Shown here piece after piece: positions 43,072-52,058 of a stretch of 64,000 bases of DNA. The translations under genes were made by a program, and so were the position numbers. How positions within the stretch are numbered: position 1 is the stretch's first letter; each line of letters starts with the position of its first letter. Origin of the DNA: Eubacterium xylanophilum ATCC 35991 (GTDB lineage: Bacteria; Bacillota; Clostridia; Lachnospirales; Lachnospiraceae); assembly GCF_000518685.1 (NCBI RefSeq), contig NZ_JAEB01000009.1:1-64000 (forward strand), given 5' to 3'. The notes under the pieces are model-generated. The model did no database searches. It was not told where the DNA came from and saw nothing but the letters and a program-made list of their open reading frames with translations.

Positions 43072-43974
43072 ATGAATTTGATAATAGCGTTTTGGGGGAA
43101 TGCTCCGGGTAAGGCCGGAGTTACAAGTAATACTATTTCTTTGGGATTGTTGAATGCCATATCGAGAAACGAAAGAGTTTTATTGATGGAGAATCATCCC
43201 AATATTAACAACATAGGCAACTCGGCAATTTCGCCGGAACTATCGCTGAGTTACAACAGAAAGTGGAAGTACTTCGCTGAGAATGGACTTAGTTGTATGC
43301 TCAGTAAGTTCAACCAGACAAGCAGGTTGAGCCAACCAATTGTAAAGAACTCATGTATTGAGATATATGAGGACAAACTATTTTACCTGCCCATGGGGGG
43401 CAATAATTATGAACTCCTTGAGTATAGACTTAAGGGGCTCGCCAATACTCTGTTAAATGAACTGGAAGACTATTTTTCAAACATATATATTGATCTCTCC
43501 TCTACAAATTTGGAGAGTTCGAGGATTATACTACAAAGAGCGGACATGGTAGTAGTTAATCTATATCAGAACAATCTGGCAATCTCACAATTTATTAAAA
43601 ACTTCTCGGAGATACAGAAGAAGTCTTTTATACTCATCGGAAAATACGATGATAGATCCAAATTTACAAAAGAATATATCAAGAAAAAATATTCCATTGA
43701 TTCCAACAGAATCGGTGTGGTACCCTATAATGCAAGGTTTATGGACGCATATTCAGAGGGTGAATTGCGCGATTTTTTACTTAATATCAATGAAAATACC
43801 AAGTTTTATAGGAGTATCAAGGCCTCTGCGGAGGCTGTTTGGAAGTATGCCAACAGCGTGGAGTTAAAACTCAGTGGAATGGAGGAATATGACAATAGTG
43901 AAGAGATGGACATTGGCATTGGCATTAATAGCTATAACGGTTTTTTCCCAAGTGCAGCACAGCTCGCTTACTAG
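43072..43974 (+). CDS. ParA/MinD-like ATPase (TadZ/CpaE-like)
   Basis: This 300-residue protein has an aberrant P-loop: FWGNAPGKAGVTSNTISLGL in place of KGGVGKT, keeping the Lys before GVTS. The rest is laid out as a MinD/ParA Rossmann fold (VLLMENHPN, IYIDLSSTN, ADMVVVNLYQ). Such divergent relatives (TadZ, CpaE) place pilus or secretion machines. A strong GGGGGA site precedes the start. Its last 86 bases overlap the next gene in another frame. It heads a four-gene operon of unknown function. Confidence 0.65.
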   Translation: MNLIIAFWGNAPGKAGVTSNTISLGLLNAISRNERVLLMENHPNINNIGNSAISPELSLSYNRKWKYFAENGLSCMLSKFNQTSRLSQPIVKNSCIEIYEDKLFYLPMGGNNYELLEYRLKGLANTLLNELEDYFSNIYIDLSSTNLESSRIILQRADMVVVNLYQNNLAISQFIKNFSEIQKKSFILIGKYDDRSKFTKEYIKKKYSIDSNRIGVVPYNARFMDAYSEGELRDFLLNINENTKFYRSIKASAEAVWKYANSVELKLSGMEEYDNSEEMDIGIGINSYNGFFPSAAQLAY

Positions 43975-45118
43975 TACCAATTCCTGTACGGTTTATACTG
44001 AAGAGGAACTTCACAGTGCTCTTGCTTCCGAGAAAACTATATCTATATCTCTTGGGTCAAATATTTATATAGGCAGAACACTTACAGCTAGGGGAAAGAA
44101 GGTTGTAGACGGCGATGGAAGATATTCGCTTATAAGAAAGATTGACGGGGGAAAGGGTTTTACCGGAAATTGCATTGTTGCTTCCGGAGAATACTTAGGT
44201 CTTCGTCGTCTTACATTGAACGGAGCGGGGAAGAAGCTGGATGGATACCGAGGAAGGATATCAAGGGTTATTAGAGTTATGTCAGGTGTATTATCTTTGA
44301 CAGATAATTCTACAATAAAGGAGAATTATTGTTATAACCTTACATCCGGTGGTGGTGGAATTGAAGTTATGAGAGGAGGAAAACTCATAATTACTTCCGG
44401 AATTATCAAGGATAATATGTCATCTGAAAATGGAGCTGGTCTTAAGATTAATTCAGGTGGAGTGGCAATATTAGACAGATGTTTTGTGACAGATAATGCC
44501 ATATTATCTTCGAAAAAACGTCGCGGGGGAGGCATATATTCTAAGGGGAAACTAGTATATAATTCCGGGAAAATTGAGAAGAATATTATCAGGATGATTG
44601 GCTCTAAGGCTTCAAGATCCGTTCATACCAACAATATTTTTTGTGAAAAAGATAGTATATTTATCTCTCATGGTCCCAAAAATGATTTGGATGTTGGTGT
44701 GGAAATCAGAGGTTTTAAGAAGAAGAAGGCCAGAGCAATACCAACATCTACACCCAAGGCAAGGGAACGAATAGTGCCGACTCCTAGGATAAGGACAAAG
44801 ACGCTACCTACGATTGCGCCAACGAGGGAACCTGCGGCAAAAACGACAATAATGCCCACAGTACGACCTACAGTACGACCTACAGTACGTCCAACTGTTA
44901 GACCGAGTAAGAAAATAGTAAAGGTTTCAAGCGCACCGACACCATCAATCAGCGAAAATATAAAGCCATCAATAAAGCCAATTAAAAAGCCAATTAATCC
45001 GTCAAATCAAAGGGCTGTCGATAAGGAATATAGCATGGATGATATATATGATGCCAGGATTAAAGTTATCAGAGATTATCACAGTGAGAATGAAGGGAAG
45101 GTGAACTATTATGAATAG
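43889..45118 (+). CDS. secreted right-handed beta-helix protein with Thr/Pro-rich linker
   Basis: This 409-residue protein has a signal peptide (MTIVKRWTLALALIAITVFS) and then a polymorphic-outer-membrane/pectate-lyase-like beta-helix of about 250 residues (VLSLTDNSTIKENYC, LIITSGIIKDN, ILDRCFVTDN). A Thr/Pro/Arg-rich linker with tandem PTVR (four copies near 325-340) leads to a charged tail. Its ATG at 43889 has GGAGG upstream and lies inside the 3' end of the ATPase gene. It could bind or cleave a surface polysaccharide; no catalytic motif is evident. Confidence 0.7.
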   Translation: MTIVKRWTLALALIAITVFSQVQHSSLTSTNSCTVYTEEELHSALASEKTISISLGSNIYIGRTLTARGKKVVDGDGRYSLIRKIDGGKGFTGNCIVASGEYLGLRRLTLNGAGKKLDGYRGRISRVIRVMSGVLSLTDNSTIKENYCYNLTSGGGGIEVMRGGKLIITSGIIKDNMSSENGAGLKINSGGVAILDRCFVTDNAILSSKKRRGGGIYSKGKLVYNSGKIEKNIIRMIGSKASRSVHTNNIFCEKDSIFISHGPKNDLDVGVEIRGFKKKKARAIPTSTPKARERIVPTPRIRTKTLPTIAPTREPAAKTTIMPTVRPTVRPTVRPTVRPSKKIVKVSSAPTPSISENIKPSIKPIKKPINPSNQRAVDKEYSMDDIYDARIKVIRDYHSENEGKVNYYE

Positions 45119-46166
45119 TGGTGGGAACCACAAAGTGAATGTTTCGTTATATATTGCCAGTATAACAAGGTTTTTTAGAGTTCATAAGAGTATAATGAAA
45201 GCCATAGAAGCATATTATACGTATGTTGACAGAGAGAATACAGGGATTCGTATAGCCGGAATATTTGCCAGATATCAGGATGAAAATTGTCATGATATAT
45301 CGTGTGAAGAAGAGGTGCTTGAATGGGTGGAAAAGCTCTTTAACTCGCCGATTGTGACGGATATTCACCAGGTCCTTACAGATTGTCAGCGATATGTATG
45401 TAAATACGATACCTGCTTTGAGTTATTTGTCACTTTGTCAGAGAGTTATGATGAGATGGAGAGAATGTTGAAAGAGGGAAATGAAGAAGAGAGATATCTT
45501 CTTCGCTGGTATCTTAGAACTATCTATTATCTTGGTCTTGGTTATAGAAAGCTGGATGCCTTTAGATGTGGATTGATAGCTGACCAGGAGAGTCTAGTGA
45601 AGCGAGATATAGAGTGTTTTATAGATGATATTTGTGATTTCCCGGATGAATTTCTACCCTATGATAATTTTCTGTCAAATATTCAGAGAAAGTATCTGGA
45701 AAGCAGCGGGTGGAAAAATTATATCAAAGACATGGTCATGTGGTTGTATTCTGTTGATAAAAGAATAGTGGTTTCGACAAGCGAATTGGAAAATGAAATT
45801 AACAATTTGTTAAGATATAAAAAGACAGGTAATTCAAGTCGACAAAGCGTGGTAAAAAGGCTTGTGTCTAAGATTCTTGTTGGAATATTTGTCTTGATAT
45901 TCTCCGGGACTATGGGGATCGTTTTAGTGACTAATTATAGTCAGATACAGAAGGAAAATGCCAGGCTGGAACTCTATAAAATTCAGGAAAATCTCTGCCT
46001 AAAAGGGGCGGAAGAGGGAGTGATTGAGTCCTGTATCAGTAAATCCAGAGAAAAGGGATATGAAGTGCATATACAGAGAGTCTCGGGGGCAGAGAGCTAT
46101 GTAGTATCTCTTGATGCGGGAAAGAATATTTTAGGTGAGGAAATGTACTATGAAGGGAAAATATAG
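45111..46166 (+). CDS. membrane-anchored protein of unknown family
   Basis: This 351-residue protein has a large N-terminal cytoplasmic-looking helical domain (to about 245), one membrane helix (ILVGIFVLIFSGTMGIVLV) near 255-275 and a short C-terminal extracytoplasmic domain (KGYEVHIQRVSGAESYVVSL). Its ATG overlaps the beta-helix gene by 8 bases. Unrecognised; part of the ParA-like operon. Confidence 0.6.
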   Translation: MNSGGNHKVNVSLYIASITRFFRVHKSIMKAIEAYYTYVDRENTGIRIAGIFARYQDENCHDISCEEEVLEWVEKLFNSPIVTDIHQVLTDCQRYVCKYDTCFELFVTLSESYDEMERMLKEGNEEERYLLRWYLRTIYYLGLGYRKLDAFRCGLIADQESLVKRDIECFIDDICDFPDEFLPYDNFLSNIQRKYLESSGWKNYIKDMVMWLYSVDKRIVVSTSELENEINNLLRYKKTGNSSRQSVVKRLVSKILVGIFVLIFSGTMGIVLVTNYSQIQKENARLELYKIQENLCLKGAEEGVIESCISKSREKGYEVHIQRVSGAESYVVSLDAGKNILGEEMYYEGKI

Positions 46167-46169
46167 AAG

Positions 46170-46550
46170 ATGCATGGTAAGGTTTGTCTAGTATTGGCGC
46201 TGCTTATGAGCTCATCTATGCTAGTTTGCGCTTGTTATGGCTATTACAGGGTTCAGAGAGAAGTGGAGGGGAGAGTTAATAGAGCAAGTGCCTATGCACT
46301 GGTTGAGCTGGAAAAGATTGGAAAAGATGTGCTGGATGGCAGCAATGAGTTTATGGCTTTTTTCATGGAAGAATACCTTCTAAGTGCGGAGGAGTCTCAC
46401 ATTAAGATCAGGCTGCTTGAGAAAGAGCAGGGAAAGGGGATGGTATTGGAGGTAAGTGAATATGTTAATTATTGGACATGTTTTGGGAAATATTATACTG
46501 TCAAGTTGAGTTTATCGGATATGGGAGCCAGCAGTATGTGTTTCTCGTAA
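46170..46550 (+). CDS. small membrane-anchored protein, possible pseudopilin-like
   Basis: This 126-residue protein has an N-terminal hydrophobic helix (VCLVLALLMSSSMLVCACYG) and then a helical and beta-rich exported part. The layout resembles TadE-type or other minor pilin-like proteins, but no prepilin motif is certain. It begins three bases after the previous stop and is the last gene of the operon. Confidence 0.5.
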   Translation: MHGKVCLVLALLMSSSMLVCACYGYYRVQREVEGRVNRASAYALVELEKIGKDVLDGSNEFMAFFMEEYLLSAEESHIKIRLLEKEQGKGMVLEVSEYVNYWTCFGKYYTVKLSLSDMGASSMCFS

Positions 46551-46592
46551 AACAAGAACCACTGCGCAATAGACAGTGGTTCTAAAGATTTA

Positions 46593-47891
46593 TTAATCAT
46601 CTTCGCTAGTCTCCGGTGATTTTAGCAATATATGCACCTTATCAATACGATTTTTCTCAGCTTCGATAACCGTATATGTTGCATATTCATCCTCGGCACT
46701 TTCTCCCGGATCAGGAAAATGCTCGAGAAGCTTTATGACATGACCGGAGATAGAATCGTATTCATCTGAGTCGATTGGAAGGCCGAGAGTTTCATTGAGA
46801 TCGTCTGTAGGCGCGGATCCGAGCACGATATACTCGTTTTCGTTTATCTTTTGAATCTCGTCTTCCTCGTCCTCATCATACTCATCTCGAATTTCTCCGA
46901 CGATCTCTTCTACGAGATCTTCCATGGTTATAAGACCTGAAAGAGCACCATACTCATCGAGAACGATTGTCATAGGGATAGAGTCTTTTCTCATCTCCAT
47001 AAACAATTCTGATACGTTCTTGTACTCGTATGTAAAGTTTGCCTCTCTGATGAGACTATTTATATCAAAGCTATCTTGGTCTCCGTCGTAGAAGAAGAAG
47101 TCCTTGAGATTGATAATTCCGATAATATTATCAATTGATTCAGAGTAAACAGGCATTCGAGCAAATTTGCACTCGTTGAATTCCTCCTCCAAATCCTGAT
47201 ATGTGATGGATGCTTCGACCATGTTGATGTCCAGTCGAGGAATCATGACATCCTTGGCAATTGTATCACCGAATTCCACGATATTTGTAATCATCTCGCG
47301 CTCTTCGCTTTCGATTACACCTTCCTCGTGACTGACATCCACAAAGGTTTTCAACTCGTCCTCTGTTATCTTTTGATGAGAATTATTAGGATCTATTCTC
47401 AAGATAAAGAGAACTGCCTTTGTCAGCGTATTGACTATAAAAATAATAGGAGTTAAAACTCTGGTTATAAATAATATGACTCTCCCGTAGCGCAAGGATA
47501 ACTTCTCCGGATATAGTGCGGCAGTTGTCTTTGGAGTTATTTCCCCAAAGATGAGAACAAGCAGCGTAAGAACTCCGGTAGAGATTCCGACTACAAGACT
47601 TGTATTGCGTTCAATACCCAGGTTATTGCATATTCTATATGCAAAAGATGTCACGAGAGATGAAGCGCTGAGGTTTACAATATTATTGCAAATAAGTATT
47701 GCGCTCAACATCTTCGCCGATTTTTCCCTGAGTTTCAATACGGTTTTGGCAGATTTATTGCCGTTGTCAGCAAGCGACCTAAGTTTTAGGCTGTTTGCTG
47801 TTGTCAAGGCAGTTTCTGCCGATGAAAAGAATCCCGATAATACAAGTAACAAAACTATAATTATTGCAGTTATCGTGTCACTGGGCCCCAA
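46593..47891 (-). CDS. CNNM/CorC family transporter-like protein
   Basis: This 432-residue protein has an N-terminal DUF21 domain with four membrane helices (SGFFSSAETALT, FGEITPKTTAAL). Two CBS domains (about 200-330; MIPRLDINMVEA, IVLDEYGALSGLITMEDL) and a C-terminal CorC_HlyC domain follow. Such proteins act in Mg2+ (or other cation) efflux. A TTG start at 47891 has GGAG nine bases upstream. It lies 44 bases behind the ABC-F gene on the same strand. Confidence 0.93.
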   Translation of the reverse strand: MGPSDTITAIIIVLLLVLSGFFSSAETALTTANSLKLRSLADNGNKSAKTVLKLREKSAKMLSAILICNNIVNLSASSLVTSFAYRICNNLGIERNTSLVVGISTGVLTLLVLIFGEITPKTTAALYPEKLSLRYGRVILFITRVLTPIIFIVNTLTKAVLFILRIDPNNSHQKITEDELKTFVDVSHEEGVIESEEREMITNIVEFGDTIAKDVMIPRLDINMVEASITYQDLEEEFNECKFARMPVYSESIDNIIGIINLKDFFFYDGDQDSFDINSLIREANFTYEYKNVSELFMEMRKDSIPMTIVLDEYGALSGLITMEDLVEEIVGEIRDEYDEDEEDEIQKINENEYIVLGSAPTDDLNETLGLPIDSDEYDSISGHVIKLLEHFPDPGESAEDEYATYTVIEAEKNRIDKVHILLKSPETSEDD

Positions 47892-47935
47892 AAATTATCA
47901 CTCCAATCAAAATAATAAATATATTACAACAAAAA

Positions 47936-49546
47936 TTAGTTCAATGCCTGACGCTTTCTAGCCATCTCATCGCTGTCAAGGTACTCATCATAGGTGGAAA
48001 CCTTGTCAATCATCCCGTTAGGAGTAATCTCGATAATTCGGTTAGCAATTGTCTGGATGAACTGGTGGTCCTGGGATGTGAAAAGTACAATACCAGGGAA
48101 CTTAATCAAACCATTGTTGACAGAAGTGATTGACTCCATGTCCAAGTGGTTTGTAGGCTCATCCAACATGAGGCAGTTTGCCCCAAGCATCATCATCTTT
48201 GAAAGCATTACACGAACTTTCTCTCCTCCTGAGAGAACATTTACCTTCTTGAGTCCATCTTCACCTCTGAAGAGCATTCTTCCGAGGAAACCACGTACAT
48301 ATGTGGCATCCTTTTCAGGTGAGTATGGCATAAGCCAATCTACAATTGTATCTGTGCTGTCAAAGTCCTTGGTGTTGTCCTTAGGAAAATATGCCTGGCT
48401 AGTTGTGATTCCCCATTTGTAATCGCCTTCATCCGGCTCCATCTCTCCTGAGAGAATCTGGAAGAGTGTAGTTGCTGCAATCCCATAGGAACCAACAAAT
48501 GCGATTTTATCGTCATGGCCAACAGTAAATGATATGTTATCAAGTACTTTCTCGCCATCAATTGTCTTTGAAAGATTTGTAACTGTGAGTACCTCGTTTC
48601 CGATCTCACGATCAGGCTTAAAGTCCACATAAGGATACTTTCTACTAGAAGGTCTGAGCTCATCAAGCTCGATTTTTTCGAGAGCTCTCTTTCTAGATGT
48701 AGCCTGTTTTGACTTGGAAGCATTGGCGCTAAACCTCTGGATAAACTCCTGGAGTTCCTTGATTTTTTCTTCCTTTTTCTTGTTTGCTTCCTTCATCTGC
48801 TTGATCATCAGCTGACTTGACTCATACCAGAAGTCATAGTTTCCGGCATAGAGCTGCATCTTAGCATAGTCGATATCAACAGTATGTGTACATACCTTAT
48901 TCAGGAAGTATCTGTCATGGGATACGACGATGATGGTATTGTCGAAGTCTATGAGGAACTCTTCTAACCATCTGATAGCGTCAAGGTCGAGGTGGTTAGT
49001 TGGCTCGTCGAGAAGAAGAATATCTGGATTTCCGAAAAGCGCTCTTGCGAGAAGAACCTTTACCTTATCGGGATCGGCTAATTCACTCATCTTTTTGTAG
49101 TGCAACTCGGTCTCGATATTAAGACCATTGAGAAGAGTTGCAGCATCTGACTCTGCTTCCCATCCGTTCATGGTAGCAAACTCTGCCTCTAATTCACTGG
49201 CGCGGATACCGTCTTCCTCGCTAAAATCTTCCTTGGCATAGATGGCATCCTTTTCCTTCATGATGTCGTAGAGTCTCTGGTTTCCCATGATTACTGTATC
49301 GAGGACAATATTGTCATCGTATTTAAAGTGATCCTGTTCCAATACAGACAATCTCTGCCCGGGTGTCATAGAGATTTCACCCTGTGTAGGCTCCAATTCT
49401 CCTGATAAAATCTTGAGAAATGTGGATTTTCCTGCACCGTTGGCACCGATGATGCCATAGCAGTTACCTTCTGTAAATTTAATATTCACTTCTTCAAAAA
49501 GTGCTTTTTTACCAAATCTAAGTGTAACGTTACTTGCTTGAATCAT
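47936..49546 (-). CDS. ABC-F family ATPase (YkpA/YbiT-like)
   Basis: A 536-residue protein with two ABC domains and no membrane region, the ribosome-binding ABC-F type. The first ATP site is standard (GANGAGKST, LLLDEPTNHLDLDA). The second Walker A is altered (GSYGIAATTLF, without the Lys) though its LSGGEK and DEPTNHLD motifs remain. The first signature reads MSELADPDKVK instead of LSGGxK. Both deviations are known in the YkpA-like branch. A linker coiled coil lies around 245-300. It likely tunes translation or gives antibiotic protection. RBS GAGGAG. Confidence 0.9.
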   Translation of the reverse strand: MIQASNVTLRFGKKALFEEVNIKFTEGNCYGIIGANGAGKSTFLKILSGELEPTQGEISMTPGQRLSVLEQDHFKYDDNIVLDTVIMGNQRLYDIMKEKDAIYAKEDFSEEDGIRASELEAEFATMNGWEAESDAATLLNGLNIETELHYKKMSELADPDKVKVLLARALFGNPDILLLDEPTNHLDLDAIRWLEEFLIDFDNTIIVVSHDRYFLNKVCTHTVDIDYAKMQLYAGNYDFWYESSQLMIKQMKEANKKKEEKIKELQEFIQRFSANASKSKQATSRKRALEKIELDELRPSSRKYPYVDFKPDREIGNEVLTVTNLSKTIDGEKVLDNISFTVGHDDKIAFVGSYGIAATTLFQILSGEMEPDEGDYKWGITTSQAYFPKDNTKDFDSTDTIVDWLMPYSPEKDATYVRGFLGRMLFRGEDGLKKVNVLSGGEKVRVMLSKMMMLGANCLMLDEPTNHLDMESITSVNNGLIKFPGIVLFTSQDHQFIQTIANRIIEITPNGMIDKVSTYDEYLDSDEMARKRQALN

Positions 49547-49711
49547 TTTTATCTCCTCACATAATTTTGAATTCTCCTACTATTTTACTAAAAATACGGG
49601 ATTTTGCAAGTGTTTTTGTAAATAAATATGAATTCTTTTTGTTGAGAGGATTGAAAATTTATGGTAAAATGGGTAAGGATAGCACAATTTTAGTAGCTTG
49701 GAGGATAACTA

Positions 49712-51493
49712 ATGAATCTAAAAAACTTTAAAATTTCTGAATCAGATATGATGCGGGAAGGCATAGATTTGTCAGAAAAATTCGGATATGTTCAGTTCGC
49801 AGTTTGGAGAAAAGATGCAAAGCGTTGCAATCTTTGCCTGTACAAGGACAACAAGTGCATAGAGAAGATAAAGATGTTTTCTGGGAAGAGCTTCGGCGCG
49901 ACAGATTTTTTTAGTGTGCGACTTGAAGCTAGTGACATTCGAGGAGAACTAGAGGGCGTGACCTATAATTTTGAATCTGACAGAGTGCATTTTGTGGATC
50001 AATATCCAAGGCTCATAAGTGGTCGCCAGAAGTTCGGCAAGAAGGGCAAAGATATCAGGGGATGCTTTGTGTTTGACGATTTCAATTGGTCTGGCGAGAG
50101 AAGGAAGCATATTCCCTTCAAGGAAATGATCATGTACCAGTGTCACCTGAGAGGATTTACCAAGCACTCCAGTTCGGGAGTAAAGCACCCCGGAACATTT
50201 TTGGGCTTCAAAGAAAAAATCTCATATCTCAAAGAGCTTGGGGTGAATACAATTATATTTCTCCCAATCTACGATTTCAATGAGATTATGACGGCTGAAG
50301 AAGCAAAGAGCAAAGAAAAAAAGATTAATTTTTGGGGATATACGAAAGATGCATGCTACTTTGCACCTAAGGCCTCCTATGCTTCGAATCCTGAGGAGGC
50401 TGTAACAGAGTGCAAAGAGATGATAAAAGCACTCCATATGAATGGTTTTAATGTTATCCTCGATATGCATCTGGCCGACAAGACTGTGGAGTTTATCACG
50501 GAATGTCTTAGATTTTATGCCATCGAATATCACATAGATGGCTTTTTGGTTGATACCAATATTATTAAAGCGGATTTAGTTGAAAATGATCCGATACTCA
50601 GGCATTGCAAGTTTTTGGGGAACTACTGGAATACGTCAGGTGGAAAGGCGAGCAGTGAGATATTTGCAAATTACAATGATGAGTTTCTCACGATATCTAG
50701 AAGATTTTTGAAGAGTGATGAGGGGCAGGTCTACGACTTTTTCAATGAGTTTAAGCAAAAGGCAGGAGATGTATCAATTGTTCACTATATCACACAGAAG
50801 AGTGGATTTACCCTAAGAGATTTGGTTTCCTATGATGTTAAGCACAATGATTCCAACGGTGAGAAAAACTACGATGGAACAGAGTATAATTACAGTTGGA
50901 ACTGTGGTCAGGAAGGACCGAGCCGCAAGAAAGTTGTGCAGAAGATGCGCTTTAAGCAGACAAAGAATGCTTTTTCAATGTTATTGCTTGGACTAGCAAC
51001 ACCTATGATTTTGGCGGGAGATGAGTTTGGTAGAACGCAAAAAGGAAATAATAATGCATACTGCCTTGACAATACCACGACTTGGGTTGACTGGAGTGGT
51101 CTTGAGAAGAATGTGGAGACATTTGAGTTTGTAAAGAAGTTGATTGCCTTTAGGAAGCAGTGCGGAGTATTTTACTGTGATGAGCTGACAACCCTTGATT
51201 CAAAGGGCGTTGGTTTGCCGGGGATATCAAATCACGGACGAGAGCCTTGGGTTACAGATTTTTCGTATTACAGCAGAGAGTTGGGGGTGCTTTTTTACGG
51301 AAGTTACTACGAGGGCAAGAGCATATATATCTTGTTTAATTTCCACTGGGACAGCCATGAATTCTACTTGCCGGAGATTGGAAAGGGCGATTGGAAGGTG
51401 CTTATGAGCACTGAGGAGAAAAAAGGCTCGATTTCCGCCAAGAAGACATATGATGTGGAGCCACGGTCTATAGTGGTATTTGAGCATGATTAA
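49712..51493 (+). CDS. GH13-fold glycogen-debranching-like protein lacking catalytic residues
   Basis: This 593-residue protein has the GlgX/pullulanase architecture: N-terminal CBM48-like domain, barrel (about 160-480) with LKELGVNTIIFLPIYDF, DGTEYNYSWNCGQEGPS, LGLATPMILAGDEFGRTQKG, NNNAYCLDN, and a C-terminal beta domain. The four GH13 catalytic regions are degraded. Region I NH is AD, region II Arg is Leu though the nucleophile Asp remains (DGFLVD). Region III Glu is replaced in FLGNYWN, and region IV His-Asp is Lys-Ser (QKSGFTL). It is probably a non-catalytic glycogen-binding or regulatory protein. GGAGG site. Confidence 0.85.
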   Translation: MNLKNFKISESDMMREGIDLSEKFGYVQFAVWRKDAKRCNLCLYKDNKCIEKIKMFSGKSFGATDFFSVRLEASDIRGELEGVTYNFESDRVHFVDQYPRLISGRQKFGKKGKDIRGCFVFDDFNWSGERRKHIPFKEMIMYQCHLRGFTKHSSSGVKHPGTFLGFKEKISYLKELGVNTIIFLPIYDFNEIMTAEEAKSKEKKINFWGYTKDACYFAPKASYASNPEEAVTECKEMIKALHMNGFNVILDMHLADKTVEFITECLRFYAIEYHIDGFLVDTNIIKADLVENDPILRHCKFLGNYWNTSGGKASSEIFANYNDEFLTISRRFLKSDEGQVYDFFNEFKQKAGDVSIVHYITQKSGFTLRDLVSYDVKHNDSNGEKNYDGTEYNYSWNCGQEGPSRKKVVQKMRFKQTKNAFSMLLLGLATPMILAGDEFGRTQKGNNNAYCLDNTTTWVDWSGLEKNVETFEFVKKLIAFRKQCGVFYCDELTTLDSKGVGLPGISNHGREPWVTDFSYYSRELGVLFYGSYYEGKSIYILFNFHWDSHEFYLPEIGKGDWKVLMSTEEKKGSISAKKTYDVEPRSIVVFEHD

Positions 51494-51511
51494 GATTAGG
51501 AGCATTTAGCT

Positions 51512-51958
51512 ATGAAATTGATAGAAGTTGATGAAGTCAGAGTTTTCATGAAAAACCTGTTTTGGGCGGAGACTTTTGACAAGTTTTGCGTTGCCGACAT
51601 TGATATAAAGACTTTGATTTCGTATTCAATAAATGGTAAAGTCAACGCAGGATGGCTGGATGACGTGGCAAAAGAGGCCTATGCTGAAGAGGAGTTTGTA
51701 TACTGGAGAGATATAAGACAAGTTATATTCTCGCTTATAAAAGGGGAAAATACTCCGGAATTGTTGCGAATCCAGTTTGTAAGTCACGACAGTGCCGGGG
51801 GCTCGAGAGGACTGCGAATCCAGTTTGAGGATGGCAATCTCAGCGTCATGAGCACGTATACTCCAAGAGAATTTTCGCTTGATAAGACGGCTGAGAGACT
51901 TTGGGATGAAAATGTAGAAAATTTCATAAAGAAGATTATTAGCACTCAATCTCCTTGA
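51512..51958 (+). CDS. DUF5721 family protein
   Basis: A 148-residue soluble protein, 18 bases after the GH13-like gene, with LLRIQFVSHDSAGGSRGLRI and FSLDKTAERLWDEN. I recall this as the DUF5721 family of Lachnospiraceae; function unknown. Its stop lies within the CIRCE element. Confidence 0.7.
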   Translation: MKLIEVDEVRVFMKNLFWAETFDKFCVADIDIKTLISYSINGKVNAGWLDDVAKEAYAEEEFVYWRDIRQVIFSLIKGENTPELLRIQFVSHDSAGGSRGLRIQFEDGNLSVMSTYTPREFSLDKTAERLWDENVENFIKKIISTQSP

Positions 51959-51965
51959 GTGCTAA
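51939..51965 (+). promoter_or_regulatory. CIRCE operator (HrcA site)
   Basis: A perfect match to the CIRCE consensus: TTAGCACTC (51939-51947), nine spacer bases, GAGTGCTAA (51957-51965). HrcA represses heat-shock genes by binding this site. It covers the stop codon of the preceding gene and lies upstream of the htpG -35 box. Confidence 0.97.
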
Positions 51966-51972
51966 AAAATTC

Positions 51973-52001
51973 TTGACAAGTCAAAAAAGAAGTATTATGA
52001 T
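51973..52001 (+). promoter_or_regulatory. htpG promoter
   Basis: TTGACA (51973-51978), 17-base spacer, TATGAT (51996-52001), seven bases downstream of CIRCE. Confidence 0.8.
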
Positions 52002-52058
52002 GATATCAGGGTGTAAAAATGCCCAAAAGAAAAGAGAAAATTTAGGAGAGTGATTATT

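Noticed and set aside
47936-49546. Broken ABC-F gene because of the missing Walker A lysine
   Set aside because: The second-site change is accompanied by otherwise intact motifs and is, to my knowledge, typical of the YkpA-like branch.
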